64,000 bases of DNA, from positions 6,197,001 to 6,261,000 of the forward strand of contig NZ_PKFQ01000001.1 in assembly GCF_002939475.1 (NCBI RefSeq), in the 5' to 3' direction. Shown here piece after piece: positions 45,460 through 54,522 of this stretch. The number at the start of each line of letters is the position of its first letter. Position 1 is the first letter of the stretch. The position numbers and the translations under genes are program-made. This DNA is from Streptomyces cinnamoneus. Its GTDB lineage: Bacteria > Actinomycetota > Actinomycetes > Streptomycetales > Streptomycetaceae. Below the pieces are notes generated by a model, which saw only the letters and a list, made by a program, of their open reading frames with translations, ran no database searches and was not told the origin of the DNA.

Positions 45460-46730
45460 CGGGCGGGCTCCGGGGTGGGTTCAGGAGGGGCTGGGCGCAG
45501 CAGCAGCGCGCCGGCCGCGGCGGCCACGGCCAGGCCGACGGCGGCGGCACCCAGGGCGGTGCGGTCGCCCCAGGCGGTCCAGGCCGCTCCGAAGGCGATC
45601 GAGCAGACGAAGCGGGCGGCCGCCTGGCCGGTCTGCACCACCGCCAGGCCGGTGCCCCGCACCGCCGCCGGGACGGCGTCGGCGGTGGCCGCGGCGAGTA
45701 CACCGTCCGTGGCGGCGTAGAAGCTCCCGTGCAGAGCGAGCACCAGGCAGGCGAGGGCCGGGGAGTCCCCGAGCGGGGCGACGAGGAGGCCGTACGCTCC
45801 GAGCAGCGCGAGGTGCCCGCAGAGGAACAGCCGGCGGCGGCCGATGCGGTCGGCGACCGCGCCGAGAGGCACCGCCAGCAGCAAGAACGTGCCCGCTGTG
45901 CCCAGCGGTAGCAGCGGGAACCAGGACTCGGACAGTGTGAGGCGCCGCTGGAGGGTGAGGTAGAGGAAGGAATCGCTGACCGTGGTCAGGCCCAGCACGA
46001 CCGCGCAGCCGGTCAGCCGGCGGACAGCCGGCCGGCGCAGCAGCTCCCGCATGGGTGCGCGACTGGCCGGGGGGCGGGCCGCGGAAGGCCCGCGCGTGCG
46101 TCCGGGGACGAAGAGCAGCAGCACGAGAACGCCCAGCGCGGCCACACACCCGCTCGCGGTGAAGACCGCGTCGTAGCCGTCGGCGGCTGCCCGCAGGATC
46201 AGGAACGCGACGAGGGGACCCAGCAGGGCCCCGGCGGTGTCCATCGCGCGGTGCACCCCGAAAGCCCGTCCCCGTCCGGCGGGTTCACAGGACAGTGAGA
46301 TCAAGGCGTCGCGCGGGGCGGTGCGCAGGCCCTTGCCGGTGCGGTCGGCGGCCAGGACGGCACCGATCAGCGGCAGCGAGTGGACGGCCAGGAGCAGGGG
46401 TTTGCAGACGGCGGAGAGGCCGTAGCCCACGGCGGCCACGGCCTTGTGGCCGCTCCGGTCGGAGAGCCGGCCGCCGACGAGCCTGACGAGCGCGCTGACG
46501 CCGTTGTACACCCCGTCGAGGAGCCCGAACCCGAGCGGGGACAGGCCCAGTCCGGTGACCAGGTAGAGCGGCAGCACGGCGCTGACCATCTCCGAGGAGA
46601 CGTCGGTGACGAGGCTGACGGTGCCGAGGACGAGCACCGTTCCGGGGACGACGGCGGCCCGCCGGCCGGGAGCGGAGTCCCGGCCGGGGGCGGCGGTGGG
46701 CGGGGCGGCGCGGCCGTCCGTGAGGTACAC
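45456..46730 (-). CDS. Major facilitator superfamily transporter
   Basis: This 424-residue protein has about 12 membrane helices. MFS motif A-like loops are GGRLSDRSGHKAVA in the first half and AVADRIGRRRLFL in the second. The substrate is unknown; the sequence has the look of drug or metabolite efflux proteins. The GTG start is 2 bp after the phosphoesterase stop, and the gene overlaps the propeller gene, giving a three-gene operon. Confidence 0.88.
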   Translation of the reverse strand: MYLTDGRAAPPTAAPGRDSAPGRRAAVVPGTVLVLGTVSLVTDVSSEMVSAVLPLYLVTGLGLSPLGFGLLDGVYNGVSALVRLVGGRLSDRSGHKAVAAVGYGLSAVCKPLLLAVHSLPLIGAVLAADRTGKGLRTAPRDALISLSCEPAGRGRAFGVHRAMDTAGALLGPLVAFLILRAAADGYDAVFTASGCVAALGVLVLLLFVPGRTRGPSAARPPASRAPMRELLRRPAVRRLTGCAVVLGLTTVSDSFLYLTLQRRLTLSESWFPLLPLGTAGTFLLLAVPLGAVADRIGRRRLFLCGHLALLGAYGLLVAPLGDSPALACLVLALHGSFYAATDGVLAAATADAVPAAVRGTGLAVVQTGQAAARFVCSIAFGAAWTAWGDRTALGAAAVGLAVAAAAGALLLRPAPPEPTPEPAR

Positions 46731-46732
46731 GG

Positions 46733-47629
46733 TCAGCTGTTCCAGATGCCGGTGATGTCCTTGGCACGCGCGGCGTTCCCGGCGTGCGGGAGGCCGTACA
46801 TGGTCTCCAGCGTCCGCAGCACGTCGTAGTGGTTGTACGTGGTGGCGGAGCTGGCCCCCGCCTTGACCGGCTGGCCGTAGAGGACGGTCGGTATGCGGTT
46901 GCCGCTCAGCCGGTTGTCCTCGTCGAAGGTCACGAGCAGCAGGCTGTTGTGGCTCTTGGCCCAGTCCGCGTAGCCCTTGAGGTTCTTCTTGAGCCAGGCG
47001 TCACCGGTGCCCACCGAACAGTCGTGCATGTCGCTGCACATGTCCGGCACGACGAAGGAGACCGTGGGCAGCTTGTCGTAGTCGCCGGGGAAGGCCGCGA
47101 AGGTGTGGGCGGTGCCGGTGGGAACGTTGTCGAAGCCGAACCAGGGGTTGTGCTTCTGCCGGTACCGGCCGCTGCTGCAGGTGGTGGAGCCGTCGGCCGG
47201 CAGCGACTCGTTGTAGCTGGCCCACGTTCTGCCCTTGGCCACCAGTTCGGAGGCGAGGTTGGGCGCGTCGCTGAAGCCGGGATCGACGCAGCTGTCGTCG
47301 GTGACACCCTGGGTGTCCCCGGAGAAGAGCGCGTAGTAGTTGGGCTGGCTGGGGTGGGTCTCGGCGTACGAGGCGGTCAGGTTCGCGCCGCCCGTGGCGA
47401 GCGAGGTGATGTAGGGGGCGGCGGAGTTGCCGACGACCTGGCTGTAGCCGTGGTTCTCGAAGACGACGACCACCACGTGCTCGGGCGTCGGTACGGCGGG
47501 CGCGGCCGCGGAGTCGGAGGCCCACAGGCCGAGCGACGTGGCGGCGAGGCCGAACGCCGTGGCCAGGGCGCCGAGGTGGCGGCGGCGGAGTCTGCGGGGA
47601 GGGGCGGGCTGGCTGGCTGCGGCGGGCAC
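46733..47629 (-). CDS. Secreted alkaline-phosphatase-superfamily phosphoesterase
   Basis: This 298-residue protein has an Arg-rich signal peptide (LRRRHLGALATAFGLAATSL) and a phosphoesterase (PF04185-like) domain: VVVVFENHGYSQVVGNSAAP, THPSQPNYYALFSG, then SFVVPDMCSDMHDC and VTFDEDN as metal-binding strands. Family members are acid phosphatases or phospholipase C. It is extracellular, lacks the long C-terminal domain of phospholipases C, and leads the operon with the MFS transporter. Confidence 0.85.
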   Translation of the reverse strand: MPAAASQPAPPRRLRRRHLGALATAFGLAATSLGLWASDSAAAPAVPTPEHVVVVVFENHGYSQVVGNSAAPYITSLATGGANLTASYAETHPSQPNYYALFSGDTQGVTDDSCVDPGFSDAPNLASELVAKGRTWASYNESLPADGSTTCSSGRYRQKHNPWFGFDNVPTGTAHTFAAFPGDYDKLPTVSFVVPDMCSDMHDCSVGTGDAWLKKNLKGYADWAKSHNSLLLVTFDEDNRLSGNRIPTVLYGQPVKAGASSATTYNHYDVLRTLETMYGLPHAGNAARAKDITGIWNS

Positions 47630-47815
47630 GAGGTCCTCCGGGTGGGGGAGACGGTGGGCGCGGGTGCGGTGGCAGCGTAGAGCGGTGATGATGGCATGTA
47701 CACGACTTCAAAATGACGGCTTGGGGAACGTCGTCCGAGCGGGACGCGACACGTCGTCACCGGTGGGGCGGTGGCGGCAGGGGCGCCGAAGGCGCGCGGA
47801 CGCGACCGGGGCTGC

Positions 47816-48112
47816 TCAGGCGGCAGGGAGGCCCAGGAGCGTGCGGGCCACGGTCTGCGGTGATTCGTCGCGCTCGCGCGCCAGTGCTATGACCGCCCGG
47901 CAGGCGAGTTCGTTTATCCCGAAACTGAGCGCTTCGGGGGACACCCACCGGGCCGCTTCCGCTCCCCGGTCGGAGTCGTTCTCGGCGCACGCGGCCACAT
48001 ACACCGCTGCCGCCTCGAAGAGATTGTGCCGGCGGCCGAGCGGCACCGGGGGCGCCGGCGGCTGACGGATCTCTTCCACACGCCTGCGAAGTTTGTCGAA
48101 CACGCGGATCAC
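47816..48112 (-). CDS. Small hypothetical protein
   Basis: This 98-residue soluble protein is mostly helical (RRRHNLFEAAAVYVAACAEN; GINELACRAVIALARERDE), with no motif that I recognise. ATG 48112. It is divergent from the MpaB-type gene. It is placed among real genes with no competing frame and has normal codon use. Function unknown. Confidence 0.6.
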   Translation of the reverse strand: MIRVFDKLRRRVEEIRQPPAPPVPLGRRHNLFEAAAVYVAACAENDSDRGAEAARWVSPEALSFGINELACRAVIALARERDESPQTVARTLLGLPAA

Positions 48113-48202
48113 CTGCCCCGTGAGCGGCTATTCCTGCGGTCGTTCAAGTGTGCCCGGCGGCCGTAGAGTTGAACCTCCGACGAACGAAGGGAAGACCGCG
48201 AA

Positions 48203-49105
48203 GTGAAGCGCTACGACCGGCTCAGGGAAATCCGCCGTCTGGACCCGGAGCGCGACTTCCTCCGCGTTTACCGGATCACTTCGACACTCGAGTTCCCCTG
48301 GGACACGACCCGCGCCCTGGAGCTGGCGCTGTACCGGACGTACGCCGTACCCAGCATCGGCCGTCTCCTGGCCGCGACAGGGGAATTCCCCGGACGCCCG
48401 CAGAAGCGGTACGACGACACGGCACTGCTGCTGGACACGGTCCTCGAGCACGGCTTCGACAGCGAGAGCGGCCGGTCCGCGATCCGCCGCATCAACCAGA
48501 TGCACCGCTCCTACGACATCGGCAACGACGACATGCGCTATGTCCTGTGCGCCTTCGTGGTGATTCCCGGCAGGTGGATCGACAGCTATGGCTGGCGACG
48601 CCTGTCCGACCACGAACGGCGTGCCATGGCCGCGTACTACCGCACGCTCGGCCGCCACATGGGGATCCAGGACATCCCTTCCACCTATGCCGACTTCGAG
48701 CACTGCCTCGACGCCTACGAGCGGGAGCACTTCGGCTGGTGCGAGGGCGGCCGCCGCGTCTCCGACGCCACGCTCGAGCTCATGGCCTCCTGGTACCCCC
48801 GCCCGCTCGCCCCCCTTGTCCGCGGCGCGAGCCTGGCCCTGCTGGACGATGCCCTGCTGGAGGCCTTCCGCTACGAGCGGCCGCACCCCGCCGCCCGGGC
48901 CCTGGTCCGCGGCGCGCTGCGCGCCCGGTCGAAGGCGGTCCGCCTGCTGCCGCCCCGGCGCACCCCGCACTACGCCCGGCATAATCCCGAGATCAAGGGA
49001 TATCCGAACGGCTACGTCGTCACCGAACTCGGCACCTTCCCGGCACGCGGTGGCGGCTGTCCGGTGTTGCGCGGGCCGTCGACGGAATCGCCCGCCGCGG
49101 AGTAA
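48203..49105 (+). CDS. MpaB/DUF2236-type oxygenase family protein
   Basis: This 300-residue all-helical protein is similar to the MpaB/latex-clearing-protein family of haem-containing oxygenases (NDDMRYVLCAFVVIPGRWID; FGWCEGGRRVSDATLELMAS). Members cleave or modify hydrophobic substrates, but most actinobacterial ones have no known substrate. No signal peptide. GTG 48203 has AGGGAAG upstream. Haem binding is expected from the family, not seen directly. Confidence 0.75.
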   Translation: MKRYDRLREIRRLDPERDFLRVYRITSTLEFPWDTTRALELALYRTYAVPSIGRLLAATGEFPGRPQKRYDDTALLLDTVLEHGFDSESGRSAIRRINQMHRSYDIGNDDMRYVLCAFVVIPGRWIDSYGWRRLSDHERRAMAAYYRTLGRHMGIQDIPSTYADFEHCLDAYEREHFGWCEGGRRVSDATLELMASWYPRPLAPLVRGASLALLDDALLEAFRYERPHPAARALVRGALRARSKAVRLLPPRRTPHYARHNPEIKGYPNGYVVTELGTFPARGGGCPVLRGPSTESPAAE

Positions 49106-49293
49106 CGCCTCGGCGGCCCCGGGGTCACCGCATGTCCGCCGTTGCCTGTCCGTACCCATTCTCCGTTCATGTCGCTGTCCTGTGCCGACTGGCCAACAGG
49201 CATGTGCCGGGCGGCCGGACGGGTTGCCGGGAGCACGGAGGTGAGTAAGGCTGGCACGGCAGTTCCGGGGAAATCGGGGAACGGGGAGGCGGC

Positions 49294-49812
49294 ATGGAAA
49301 TGGGCATGGAACTCGGCGGGGTGTCGGGCCAAGGGTTCGGCGGGGGTTCCCCGAAGGAACTCGACTCGCTGCTCGACGACCTGACCGAGCGCGTCCCGGC
49401 GATACGGCACGCGTTGATCCTGTCCAACGACGGCCTGGTGACGGGGGCCAGCGCGAGCATGGAGAGGGAGGACGCCGAGCACCTGGCGGCGGTCGCGTCG
49501 GGGCTGCACAGCCTCGCCCGGGGCACCGGACGGCAGTTCCGGGCGGGCCGGGTGCGGCAGACCATGGTCGAGTTCGACGAGGGCGTCCTCTTCGTCACCG
49601 CCGCCGGCGAGAACAACTGCCTGTGCGTCCTCGGTGGCGGCGACGCCGACATCGGCCAGATCGCCTACGAGATGACCGTGCTGGTCAACAGCGTCGGCGA
49701 GGGGTCGGGCGGCGCGGCTCCTGTGCGGGGCGGGGGAGCCGGCGCGCGGGACGGCCGTGCGGCGGGAGAGAGGGCCGGCGGGCCGGGCGGCGAGAGTTAT
49801 CCACAGGTCTGA
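49294..49812 (+). CDS. Roadblock/LC7-domain protein
   Basis: This 172-residue protein has a Roadblock fold at about residues 20-125 (ELDSLLDDLTERVPAIRHAL; GLVTGASASMEREDAEHLAA; LFVTAAGENNCLCVL) and a Gly/Ala-rich tail. In Streptomyces such proteins are usually CvnB of four-gene conservons, binding a CvnD GTPase. Here no CvnA, CvnC or CvnD gene is adjacent, so it is an orphan. GGGAGG precedes ATG 49294. Confidence 0.85.
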   Translation: MEMGMELGGVSGQGFGGGSPKELDSLLDDLTERVPAIRHALILSNDGLVTGASASMEREDAEHLAAVASGLHSLARGTGRQFRAGRVRQTMVEFDEGVLFVTAAGENNCLCVLGGGDADIGQIAYEMTVLVNSVGEGSGGAAPVRGGGAGARDGRAAGERAGGPGGESYPQV

Positions 49813-49875
49813 CGCGCTGTCGCCCTCCACGCTAGAGTCGTCACTGTCCGTAACGGATTGACGACGGGGGATGTC

Positions 49876-50976
49876 ATGGCCGTGGAGCAGTGCGCGGTGC
49901 GGAGCGCTGGGGGGCGCGGCGCCATGGAGGAGAGCGTTCCGCTCGCCAGGGCGGCGCGGGAACTGGGGCTGAAGCCCCGTGAGTTCGAACTGGCCGTACA
50001 GCTGGGGGAAGTGCGCACCGTCGCGTCCGGCCCCGGAGGGCGGCGGCGTGTGGCGCGTGAGGAGATCGAACGGCACCGTGCCACCGAGGCGTTCCCGGAG
50101 GCTCTGCGTACCCGTTTGTGGGTGGTCGGCACGACGGAGGGGGCCGAGCTGCTCGGCATCAGCCCGGGCCGGTTCACCCGGCTCGCGAAGGCTGGCTGCT
50201 TCGCTCCGGTGCGCTTTTACGTCAACCGCTACCGCGTGGTCGTCTGGCACTATCTGACGGCGGATCTCGTGGAGTTCGCCGACCGCAGCCCCGATCTGCT
50301 GTCCGGGCGCACGCCCGCTCCACTGCGGGCGGTGCTGGAGAAACACCCCGACCGGCGGGCCCGCGGCTGGCGCGCGCGGCGGCTCGACCAGCTGACCGCG
50401 CAAGCGGAGGATCCCTGGCAGCGGGCGGCCGTCCCCGCGGCCGTGCTCGGCTCCGACGACCTGGCCGACGCCGTGCCGGATCCCGGCGAGCGGGCGTACC
50501 TGAGCGCGCTGCGCCCGGCCCTCGTCCCCGCTCGTCCCGTCACGGGGCCCGCCCGGGACGTCGTCGACGAGCTGGTGCTGGCCCAGGACGAGGACGAGAT
50601 CGAGTGGCACCGGCACTGCCTGACCGCCGCGCTGGCGGAGGCCCGTGCCCTGGGCCCGGCCTCACCGGCCGGCGGCGTGCCACCGGGAACCGTCGCGGCG
50701 GGTACGTCAGCGGCCTCCCTCGAACAGGCCTTGCGGACCGAGCCGTCGGTGCCGGTCCTCTCCTCGACGCGCTCCGTGCTCTCCGCGCCGCCCGCACCGT
50801 CCGCGCCGCTGGAACGGCCGGTGCCCTCCGGAGCCGGGGTGGGAGGGCCGCCCCGGCAGGCCGGACCGAGCGGGCCGTCGGGCCCGGGCCGGCCGGGGCT
50901 TCCCGGGCTCTGGAGGCGGTTGCGCCGCCGGGGAGGGCGGCGCGGCCCGGCGGTCAGAGCTGGCCGACGTCCATGA
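49876..50976 (+). CDS. DUF6397-type protein with helix-turn-helix-like domains
   Basis: This protein of about 366 residues has two weak helix-turn-helix-like segments (ARELGLKPREFELAVQLGEV; GAELLGISPGRFTRLAKAGC) followed by an acidic region and a long Pro/Ser/Gly-rich C-terminal tail. It resembles actinobacterial DUF6397 proteins (from memory). The start is ATG 49876; a TTG at 49858 is less likely. It might be a DNA-binding regulator. The 3' end overlaps the convergent helicase by 23 bp. Confidence 0.7.
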   Translation: MAVEQCAVRSAGGRGAMEESVPLARAARELGLKPREFELAVQLGEVRTVASGPGGRRRVAREEIERHRATEAFPEALRTRLWVVGTTEGAELLGISPGRFTRLAKAGCFAPVRFYVNRYRVVVWHYLTADLVEFADRSPDLLSGRTPAPLRAVLEKHPDRRARGWRARRLDQLTAQAEDPWQRAAVPAAVLGSDDLADAVPDPGERAYLSALRPALVPARPVTGPARDVVDELVLAQDEDEIEWHRHCLTAALAEARALGPASPAGGVPPGTVAAGTSAASLEQALRTEPSVPVLSSTRSVLSAPPAPSAPLERPVPSGAGVGGPPRQAGPSGPSGPGRPGLPGLWRRLRRRGGRRGPAVRAGRRP

Positions 50977-53467
50977 TCCGGATCACCGCGCGGCCCTCCT
51001 CGTCGGAGGCGGCCAGGTCCACCTCGGCGGTGATGCCCCAGTCGTGGTCGCCGTTGGGGTCGGCGAAGGTCTGCCGGACGCGCCAGAGCCCGTCCTCCGG
51101 CCGCTCCTCGATCCGCAGCAGCTTCGGGCCGCGCGCGTCGGGGCCGGTGCCCAGCTCCTCGTACTCCTCCCAGTACGCGTCCATGGCCTCCGCCCAGCGG
51201 TCCTCGTTCCAGCCGGACTCCTCGTCCAGCTCGCCCAGCTCGCCCACCTTGTCCAAGGCGGCCAGCTCCACGCGGCGGAAGAGCGCGTTGCGCACCAGCA
51301 CCCGGAAGGCGCGGGCGTTCGCGGTGACCGGCTTGACCTGGTCGGCGCGCTCCTGGGCCTCCTCGGCCGTCTCCTCGGCGGGGTTGGCGAGCTGCTCCCA
51401 CTCGTCCAGGAGGCTGGAGTCGACCTGCCGCACCATCTCGCCGAGCCAGGCGATCAGGTCCTCGAAGTCGTCCGACTTCAGATCGTCCGGGACGGTGTGG
51501 TCCAGCGCCTTGTAGGCGCTCGCCAGATAGCGCAGCACGATGCCCTCGGTCCGCGCGAGATCGTAGAAGGAGGTGAACTCCGTGAAGGTCATGGCCCGCT
51601 CGTACATGTCGCGGATGACCGACTTGGGGGACAGCGGGTGATCGCCGACCCACGGGTGGCTCTTGCGGTAGACGTCGTAGGCGTGGGAGAGCAGCTCCTC
51701 CAGGGGCTTGGGGTAGCTGATGTCCATCAGCCGCTCCATGCGCTCCTCGTACTCGACGCCGTCCGCCTTCATCGCCGCGACCGCCTCGCCGCGTGCCTTG
51801 TTCTGCTGCGCGGCCAGGATCTGCCGCGGGTCGTCCAGCGTCGACTCGACGACGGAGACCATGTCCAGGGCGTAGGAGGGGGACTCCGGGTCGAGGAGCT
51901 CGAAGGAGGCGAGCGCGAAGGTCGACAGCGGCTGGTTGAGCGCGAAGTCCGACTGGAGGTCGACCGTCAGCCGTACGATGCGGCCTTCGGCGTCCGGCTC
52001 GTCGAGCTGCTCGACCACGCCGCCGTGCAGCAGCGAGCGGTAGATGGCGATGGCGCGGCGGATGTGGCGCAGCTGGTTCTTGCGCGGCTCGTGGTTGTCC
52101 TCCAGCAGCCTGCGCATCGCGTCGAAGGCGTTGCCGGGGCGGGCGATGACCGCCAGCAACATGGCGTGCGTGACCCGGAAGCGCGAGGTGAGCTGCTCGG
52201 GCTCGGAGGCGATGAGTTTCTCGAACGTGGTCTCGGTCCAGTTGACGAAACCCTCGGGAGCCTTCTTGCGGACCACCTTGCGGCGCTTCTTCGGGTCGTC
52301 GCCCGCCTTGGCCAGGGCCTTCTCGTTCTCGACGACGTGGTCGGGCGCCTGGGCGACGACGAACCCGGCCGTGTCGAACCCGGCCCGTCCGGCCCGGCCC
52401 GCGATCTGGTGGAACTCCCGCGCGCGCAGCGTGCGCACCCGCTGCCCGTCGTATTTGGTCAGCGCGGTGAACAGCACGGTGCGGATCGGCACGTTCACGC
52501 CGACGCCGAGGGTGTCCGTGCCGCAGATGACCTTCAGCAGGCCGGCCTGGGCCAGCCGTTCCACCAGCCGCCGGTACTTCGGCAGCATCCCCGCGTGGTG
52601 CACGCCGATGCCGTGGCGGACGTAGCGCGAGAGGTTCCGGCCGAACTTGGTGGTGAAGCGGAAATTGCCGATCAGCTTGGCGATCTCGTCCTTCTCCTCG
52701 CGCGAGCACATGTTGATGCTCATCAGCGCCTGGGCCCGCTCGACGGCGGCGGCCTGGGTGAAGTGGACGATGTACACCGGCGCCTGGTGGGTCTGGAGCA
52801 GCTCGGTGAGCGTCTCGGTCAGCGGCGTCGCACGGTACTCGTACGACAGCGGCACGGGCCGGGTCGCGGAGCGGACCACCGTGGTGGGCCGGCCGGTGCG
52901 CCGCGTCAGGTCCTCCTCGAAGCGGGAGACGTCACCGAGCGTCGCGGACATCAGGACGAACTGCGCCTGCGGCAGCTCCAGCAGCGGGATCTGCCAGGCC
53001 CAGCCGCGGTCCGGCTCGGCATAGAAGTGGAACTCGTCCATGACGACCTGGCCGATGTCGGCGTCCCTGCCGTCCCGCAGCGCGATGGAGGCCAGCACCT
53101 CGGCCGTGCAGCAGATGACGGGCGCGTCGGCGTTGACCGAGGCGTCGCCCGTGAGCATGCCGACGTTCTCCGTGCCGAAGATCTTGCACAGGTCGAAGAA
53201 CTTCTCGGAGACCAGCGCCTTGATGGGCGCGGTGTAGAACGTCACCTTGTCGTTGGCCAGCGCGGTGAAGTGCGCGCCCGCCGCGACGAGGCTCTTGCCC
53301 GAGCCGGTCGGCGTCGAAAGGATCACGTTCGCGCCGGAGACCACCTCGATCAGCGCCTCCTCCTGAGCGGGGTACAGCGTGATGCCCCGCTCCTCGGCCC
53401 AGGTCGAGAAAGCTTCGAAAAGGGCATCGGGGTCGGCATGGCTCGGCATCTGATCGATAAGGGTCAC
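50954..53467 (-). CDS. DEAD/DEAH-box helicase with DUF3516-type C-terminus
   Basis: This 837-residue Ski2/Mtr4-like superfamily 2 helicase has motif I STPTGSGKS (Lys58), motif II VVMDEFHFYAEPDRGW, motif III MSATLGD and motif VI HQIAGRAGRAG. The C-terminal 400 residues resemble the actinobacterial DUF3516 domain. It probably unwinds RNA or RNA-DNA structures. The start GTG 53467 gives MTLIDQMPSHADPDALF; ATG 53449 is a shorter alternative. The open frame runs to 53620 but is implausible there. Confidence 0.88.
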   Translation of the reverse strand: MTLIDQMPSHADPDALFEAFSTWAEERGITLYPAQEEALIEVVSGANVILSTPTGSGKSLVAAGAHFTALANDKVTFYTAPIKALVSEKFFDLCKIFGTENVGMLTGDASVNADAPVICCTAEVLASIALRDGRDADIGQVVMDEFHFYAEPDRGWAWQIPLLELPQAQFVLMSATLGDVSRFEEDLTRRTGRPTTVVRSATRPVPLSYEYRATPLTETLTELLQTHQAPVYIVHFTQAAAVERAQALMSINMCSREEKDEIAKLIGNFRFTTKFGRNLSRYVRHGIGVHHAGMLPKYRRLVERLAQAGLLKVICGTDTLGVGVNVPIRTVLFTALTKYDGQRVRTLRAREFHQIAGRAGRAGFDTAGFVVAQAPDHVVENEKALAKAGDDPKKRRKVVRKKAPEGFVNWTETTFEKLIASEPEQLTSRFRVTHAMLLAVIARPGNAFDAMRRLLEDNHEPRKNQLRHIRRAIAIYRSLLHGGVVEQLDEPDAEGRIVRLTVDLQSDFALNQPLSTFALASFELLDPESPSYALDMVSVVESTLDDPRQILAAQQNKARGEAVAAMKADGVEYEERMERLMDISYPKPLEELLSHAYDVYRKSHPWVGDHPLSPKSVIRDMYERAMTFTEFTSFYDLARTEGIVLRYLASAYKALDHTVPDDLKSDDFEDLIAWLGEMVRQVDSSLLDEWEQLANPAEETAEEAQERADQVKPVTANARAFRVLVRNALFRRVELAALDKVGELGELDEESGWNEDRWAEAMDAYWEEYEELGTGPDARGPKLLRIEERPEDGLWRVRQTFADPNGDHDWGITAEVDLAASDEEGRAVIRIMDVGQL

Positions 53468-53602
53468 ACCCCCATACTGCCTGGCCCACGCCCGGATCAG
53501 GGAACTGGCCGGTCGGACGATGATCGTTCCGGCGTTACGCTGAGTGGCCGACCCGGCGTCAGGACAGTGCGGCGCCGCCGAGCGGGAGGGGTGGACACCA
53601 CC

Positions 53603-54394
53603 ATGATGGGACCGGCGCACTCACTGTCGGGAGCGGCCGCCTGGCTGGGCGTGGGGGCGGCGGCCGCGGCCGCGGGCCATCCGATGCCCTGGGCGGTGCT
53701 GGTCGTCGGGGCGCTGATCTCCGCCGGCGCGGCGCTCGCACCGGACCTCGACCACAAGTCGGCGACCATATCGCGGGCGTTCGGGCCGATATCGCGGGTC
53801 CTGTGCGAGGTCATCGACAAGCTCTCCCACGCCGTCTACAAGGCGACCAGGGCGAAGAGCGACCCGCGTCGCAACGGCGGCCACCGCACCCTCACGCACA
53901 CCGCCCTGTGGGCGCTGCTGATCGGGGCCGGCGCCTCGGCGCTGGCGATGACCGGTGACCGCTGGGCCGTACTCGGCATCCTTTTCGTGCATGTCGTCCT
54001 GGCCGTCGAGGGCCTGCTGTGGCGTGCGGCCCGCACCTCCAGCGATGTGCTGGTCTGGCTGCTCGGCGCCGCGGGCGCCTGGATACTCGCCGGCATCCTG
54101 GACCGGCCGGGCCAGGGTGCCGACTGGCTCTTCAGCGGGCCGGGTCAGGAGTACCTGTGGCTCGGGCTTCCCATCGTCCTCGGGGCGCTCGTGCACGACG
54201 TCGGCGACGCGCTCACCGTCTCCGGCTGCCCGATCCTGTGGCCCATACCCATCGGCCGCAAGCGCTGGTACCCCCTCGGCCCGCCGAAGGCCATGCGCTT
54301 CCGCGCCGGCAGCTGGGTGGAGGTGAAGGTCCTCATGCCGGTCTTCATGCTGCTCGGAGGCATCGGCGGCCTGGGGGCGCTGGAGTTCATCTGA
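53603..54394 (+). CDS. Membrane-bound metal-dependent hydrolase (DUF457/YdjM-like)
   Basis: This 263-residue protein has about five membrane helices and conserved polar motifs: MGPAHSLSGAAAWLG, ALAPDLDHKSATIS, NGGHRTLTHT and ALVHDVGDALTVSGC. The histidine/aspartate pattern is that of the YdjM/LexA-regulated DUF457 family of putative zinc hydrolases. ATG 53603 has GGAGGGG upstream. It is divergent from the DEAD helicase. Confidence 0.82.
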   Translation: MMGPAHSLSGAAAWLGVGAAAAAAGHPMPWAVLVVGALISAGAALAPDLDHKSATISRAFGPISRVLCEVIDKLSHAVYKATRAKSDPRRNGGHRTLTHTALWALLIGAGASALAMTGDRWAVLGILFVHVVLAVEGLLWRAARTSSDVLVWLLGAAGAWILAGILDRPGQGADWLFSGPGQEYLWLGLPIVLGALVHDVGDALTVSGCPILWPIPIGRKRWYPLGPPKAMRFRAGSWVEVKVLMPVFMLLGGIGGLGALEFI

Positions 54395-54421
54395 GGATTC
54401 GCCCGGACGCGACCCGCATGT

Positions 54422-54458
54422 GAGGAGCATCACCCGGGGGTGGGCGGGTGATGTCCTC
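54422..54458 (+). terminator. Hairpin terminator after DUF457 gene
   Basis: A stem of about 12 bp with one bulged base on the left (54422-54435 with 54446-54458) lies 28 bases after the stop. Confidence 0.65.
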
Positions 54459-54505
54459 GGTGCGGGCGTGGTGACTGCTCGGCCGCCCGGGCGGCCCTGT
54501 GGCAT

Positions 54506-54522
54506 GCCCCCGCCGAGGGGGC
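54506..54522 (-). terminator. Hairpin terminator after tetR
   Basis: GCCCCC-gccga-GGGGGC is a perfect 6-bp stem touching the stop codon of the TetR gene. A separate 16-bp perfect palindrome, GGCCGCCCGGGCGGCC, lies at 54481-54496. Confidence 0.5.

Noticed and set aside
49797..49805. TTATCCACA, a perfect E. coli-type DnaA box
   Set aside because: It is a single copy inside the end of the Roadblock gene (Ser-Tyr-Pro-Gln-Val stop). No cluster of boxes or AT-rich unwinding region surrounds it, so it is not an origin.
54481..54496. GGCCGCCCGGGCGGCC perfect palindrome
   Set aside because: Without a loop it cannot form a stable RNA hairpin of full length. It is likely part of the terminator-rich gap or chance GC symmetry.
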